Below are positions 33,873 through 35,135 of a stretch of DNA of 35,135 nt, piece after piece; position 1 is the first letter of the stretch, and every line of letters starts with the position of its first letter. The notes under the pieces were generated by a model. That model had not been told where the DNA came from. It saw only the letters and a list, made by a program, of their open reading frames with translations, and searched no databases. The stretch is from Acidobacteriota bacterium (GTDB lineage: Bacteria; Acidobacteriota; Terriglobia; Bryobacterales; Bryobacteraceae). The stretch is from the NCBI GenBank assembly GCA_005808475.1, contig SYLY01000230.1:1-35135 (forward strand), given 5' to 3'. The translations under genes were made by a program, and so were the position numbers.

Positions 33873-33915
33873 CCTTTAGAATTCGCCGGACAGACCGGCT
33901 ATTGGAGGAACGTTC

Positions 33916-35135
33916 ATGCTCACCCTCGAGCCGCCGCAATACACCGTCCGCGGCGTCACCATTTTCCGGGATCACGCCAATCCCCGCCAGTTCTACTATC
34001 TGCCGTACGACAAGGCGCGGGTTTCGGAACAGGGTAAGGGACTGTCCTTCGTCGTGTACACCGAGGACATCACCGGAGAGCCGAACTTCTCGCTCGGAGA
34101 CGACAGGGCGGGCGGATTCCTGACGCTCGAGACCGAACTCGGACCGTCGCCCGAGGAAGTGGAGAATCAGATCAAGCCGGCGCTCGAGGCGGTCGCGGGC
34201 GTGGGTGGCATTTCGCTCGCACAGGTCCCCTTTACCGATGGGACGGTGACGCTCTACGTGTTGAGCCAGTCCGGCGCCGCGACCGGCGCGGCGAACGGGT
34301 TCCAGGTGAGCGCCGCCGGTTCGACCAAGCCGTCGCTGTTCGGACGCCAGACCGCCGTGTTCTCGGCCCGGCTCGGCGGCAAGGCGGCCAACCTCCTTTA
34401 TGAAACGCTGCGCCGCAACGCCGATCCACAGGCGGTGGTCTGCTACACGCTGCAGTTCCTGGCGTTGCGTCCGGCCTACGGATTGAAGATCGAGATCGAT
34501 TTCAAGGAGACGTTCAGCTACGTGCGTCACCGGGTCGGGCTCAACCTCCTCATCGCGCAGGCCGACTTCGACCTGCTCACGCAGGAGATGATCAACTCGG
34601 GCAGCATCAAAATCGAAGAGATCGACTTTACGGGGAAGGCAACCGACTCGGGTTCCAAGCTGATCGGCGAGGGCGGCGTGCTGAAGCTGGTCCGCGATCT
34701 GATGAGCCAGACGCTGTTCAATCCGATGCCGGTACCCACGCCGGACTACCGCGCGCTGCCGGACAGCGCGTCCAACGCGCTCAACACCGCGAGCGGAACG
34801 AAGCAGTTCCTCTCCACCGGAGGCGAAGACGGCGGTTCGCGAAACGCGGTTACGGTGGGGACGCGGATCAAACTCACGCACACTCCGCTCGGCGGCGGAA
34901 TCGAGGCGGGCAAGGAGATGTCTGTCACCGCTAAGGTCGAGGCCGGATCGGGAGTGACGCTTGGTAGCGTGAAGGTGTTCTTCCGGACCGGCCAGAGCGG
35001 CGCGTTTCAAGAGTTGCCGATGACCGTCGGAGGCGCGGCGGGTGGCGGAGGCGTCGCGGGCGGCGGAGGCGTCGCAGGTGGCGGAGGCGCGGCAGGTGGC
35101 GGGGGTGCGGCAGGCGGCGGAGACGCGGCAGGCGG
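33916..35135 (+). CDS. Large paralogue 4 (P4) of the DHxxPxxFYYLP family (partial)
   Basis: At least 406 residues; runs off the right edge. The N-terminal block is FRDHANPRQFYYLP (17-30), in register with P1. GGFLTLETELG follows, then KPSLFGRQTAVFSARLGG (138-155). YTLQFLALRPAYGLKIEIDF precedes a helical part with MINSGSIKIEEIDFTG and LMSQTLFNP. From about residue 376 it enters a Gly-rich hexapeptide repeat. No signal peptide. GGAGG lies seven bases before the ATG at 33916. Its N-terminal half is the cleanest example of the family in the window. The C-terminal half is unseen, so comparison with the Ig-like ends of P1-P3 is not possible. Confidence 0.85.
   Translation, partial: MLTLEPPQYTVRGVTIFRDHANPRQFYYLPYDKARVSEQGKGLSFVVYTEDITGEPNFSLGDDRAGGFLTLETELGPSPEEVENQIKPALEAVAGVGGISLAQVPFTDGTVTLYVLSQSGAATGAANGFQVSAAGSTKPSLFGRQTAVFSARLGGKAANLLYETLRRNADPQAVVCYTLQFLALRPAYGLKIEIDFKETFSYVRHRVGLNLLIAQADFDLLTQEMINSGSIKIEEIDFTGKATDSGSKLIGEGGVLKLVRDLMSQTLFNPMPVPTPDYRALPDSASNALNTASGTKQFLSTGGEDGGSRNAVTVGTRIKLTHTPLGGGIEAGKEMSVTAKVEAGSGVTLGSVKVFFRTGQSGAFQELPMTVGGAAGGGGVAGGGGVAGGGGAAGGGGAAGGGDAAG
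35041..35135 (+). repeat. 18-bp tandem repeat encoding Gly-rich hexapeptides
   Basis: Five consecutive 18-bp units (35041-35130) plus the start of another encode GGGGVA, GGGGVA, GGGGAA, GGGGAA and GGGDAA in the P4 frame. The array reaches the window edge. It is probably a flexible linker and a slippage-prone site. Confidence 0.9.

Noticed and set aside
26987..35135. Phage or contractile-injection structural genes
   Set aside because: No sheath, tube, baseplate, AAA ATPase or portal-like gene is visible, and the paralogues lack recognisable structural-protein motifs.
35041..35135. CRISPR-like repeat
   Set aside because: The units are directly adjacent without spacers and keep the P4 reading frame, so this is coding repeat.

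Overview
The window is high-GC, gene-dense bacterial chromosome with tightly packed, often ATGA-overlapping genes on both strands. It has no rRNA, tRNA, CRISPR array or insertion sequence that I can see. The gene mix fits an acidobacterium of the Solibacter/Bryobacter type: secreted M14 peptidase, paired amidohydrolases, TIR-Sel1, zinc-ribbon RDD and M48 proteins, a caspase with a DUF4384 protein, pdxST, and an Fes-like esterase. This placement is inferred from gene content only.

Layout. (1) 1-381 (-) is the N-terminal part of a carbon-nitrogen hydrolase (aguB type). (2) 398-6390 (+) is a run of five genes: M14 peptidase, D-2-hydroxyacid dehydrogenase, an amidohydrolase-like protein lacking its metal ligands, an intact amidohydrolase, and a TIR-Sel1 protein. 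An RDD/zinc-ribbon membrane protein follows at 6430. (3) 12952-6979 (-) is a compact six-gene operon: zinc-ribbon membrane protein, DUF1318(YdbL-like)-TPR fusion, exported TPR/coiled-coil protein, exported caspase-like protease, DUF4384 protein, and an M48 metallopeptidase ending in two zinc ribbons. It looks like an envelope proteolysis module. (4) 16549-13087 (-) holds a GT9-like glycosyltransferase, a membrane-anchored methyltransferase and a TIM-barrel hydrolase-like protein. (5) 16609-21463 (+) holds pdxS, pdxT, a low-molecular-weight phosphatase, an Fes-like esterase, an ABC ATPase and a HExxH protease. (6) 23719-21464 (-) holds a GlcG/HbpS-like exported protein, xylose isomerase and a DUF2905 membrane protein.

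(7) The right end, about 23.9-35.1 kb, is the most unusual part. It contains four large paralogous proteins of an unrecognised family (748, 739, 759 and more than 406 aa). All start with a block of the form FxDHxxPxxFYYLP and share several further blocks in the same order. They flank a subtilisin-like (S8) protease whose N-terminal propeptide-like region and C-terminal domain each also exist as a separate small gene: 78 aa upstream and 84 aa downstream. Three more small ORFs (59, 83 and 74 aa) follow. None of these proteins has an obvious signal peptide. A perfect 12-bp inverted repeat lies in the divergent promoter between two of the large genes, and parts of it recur at other promoters of the cluster. 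I regard this protease, domain-paralogue and large-paralogue cluster as the best candidate for an undescribed system. Its function cannot be read from the sequence alone.
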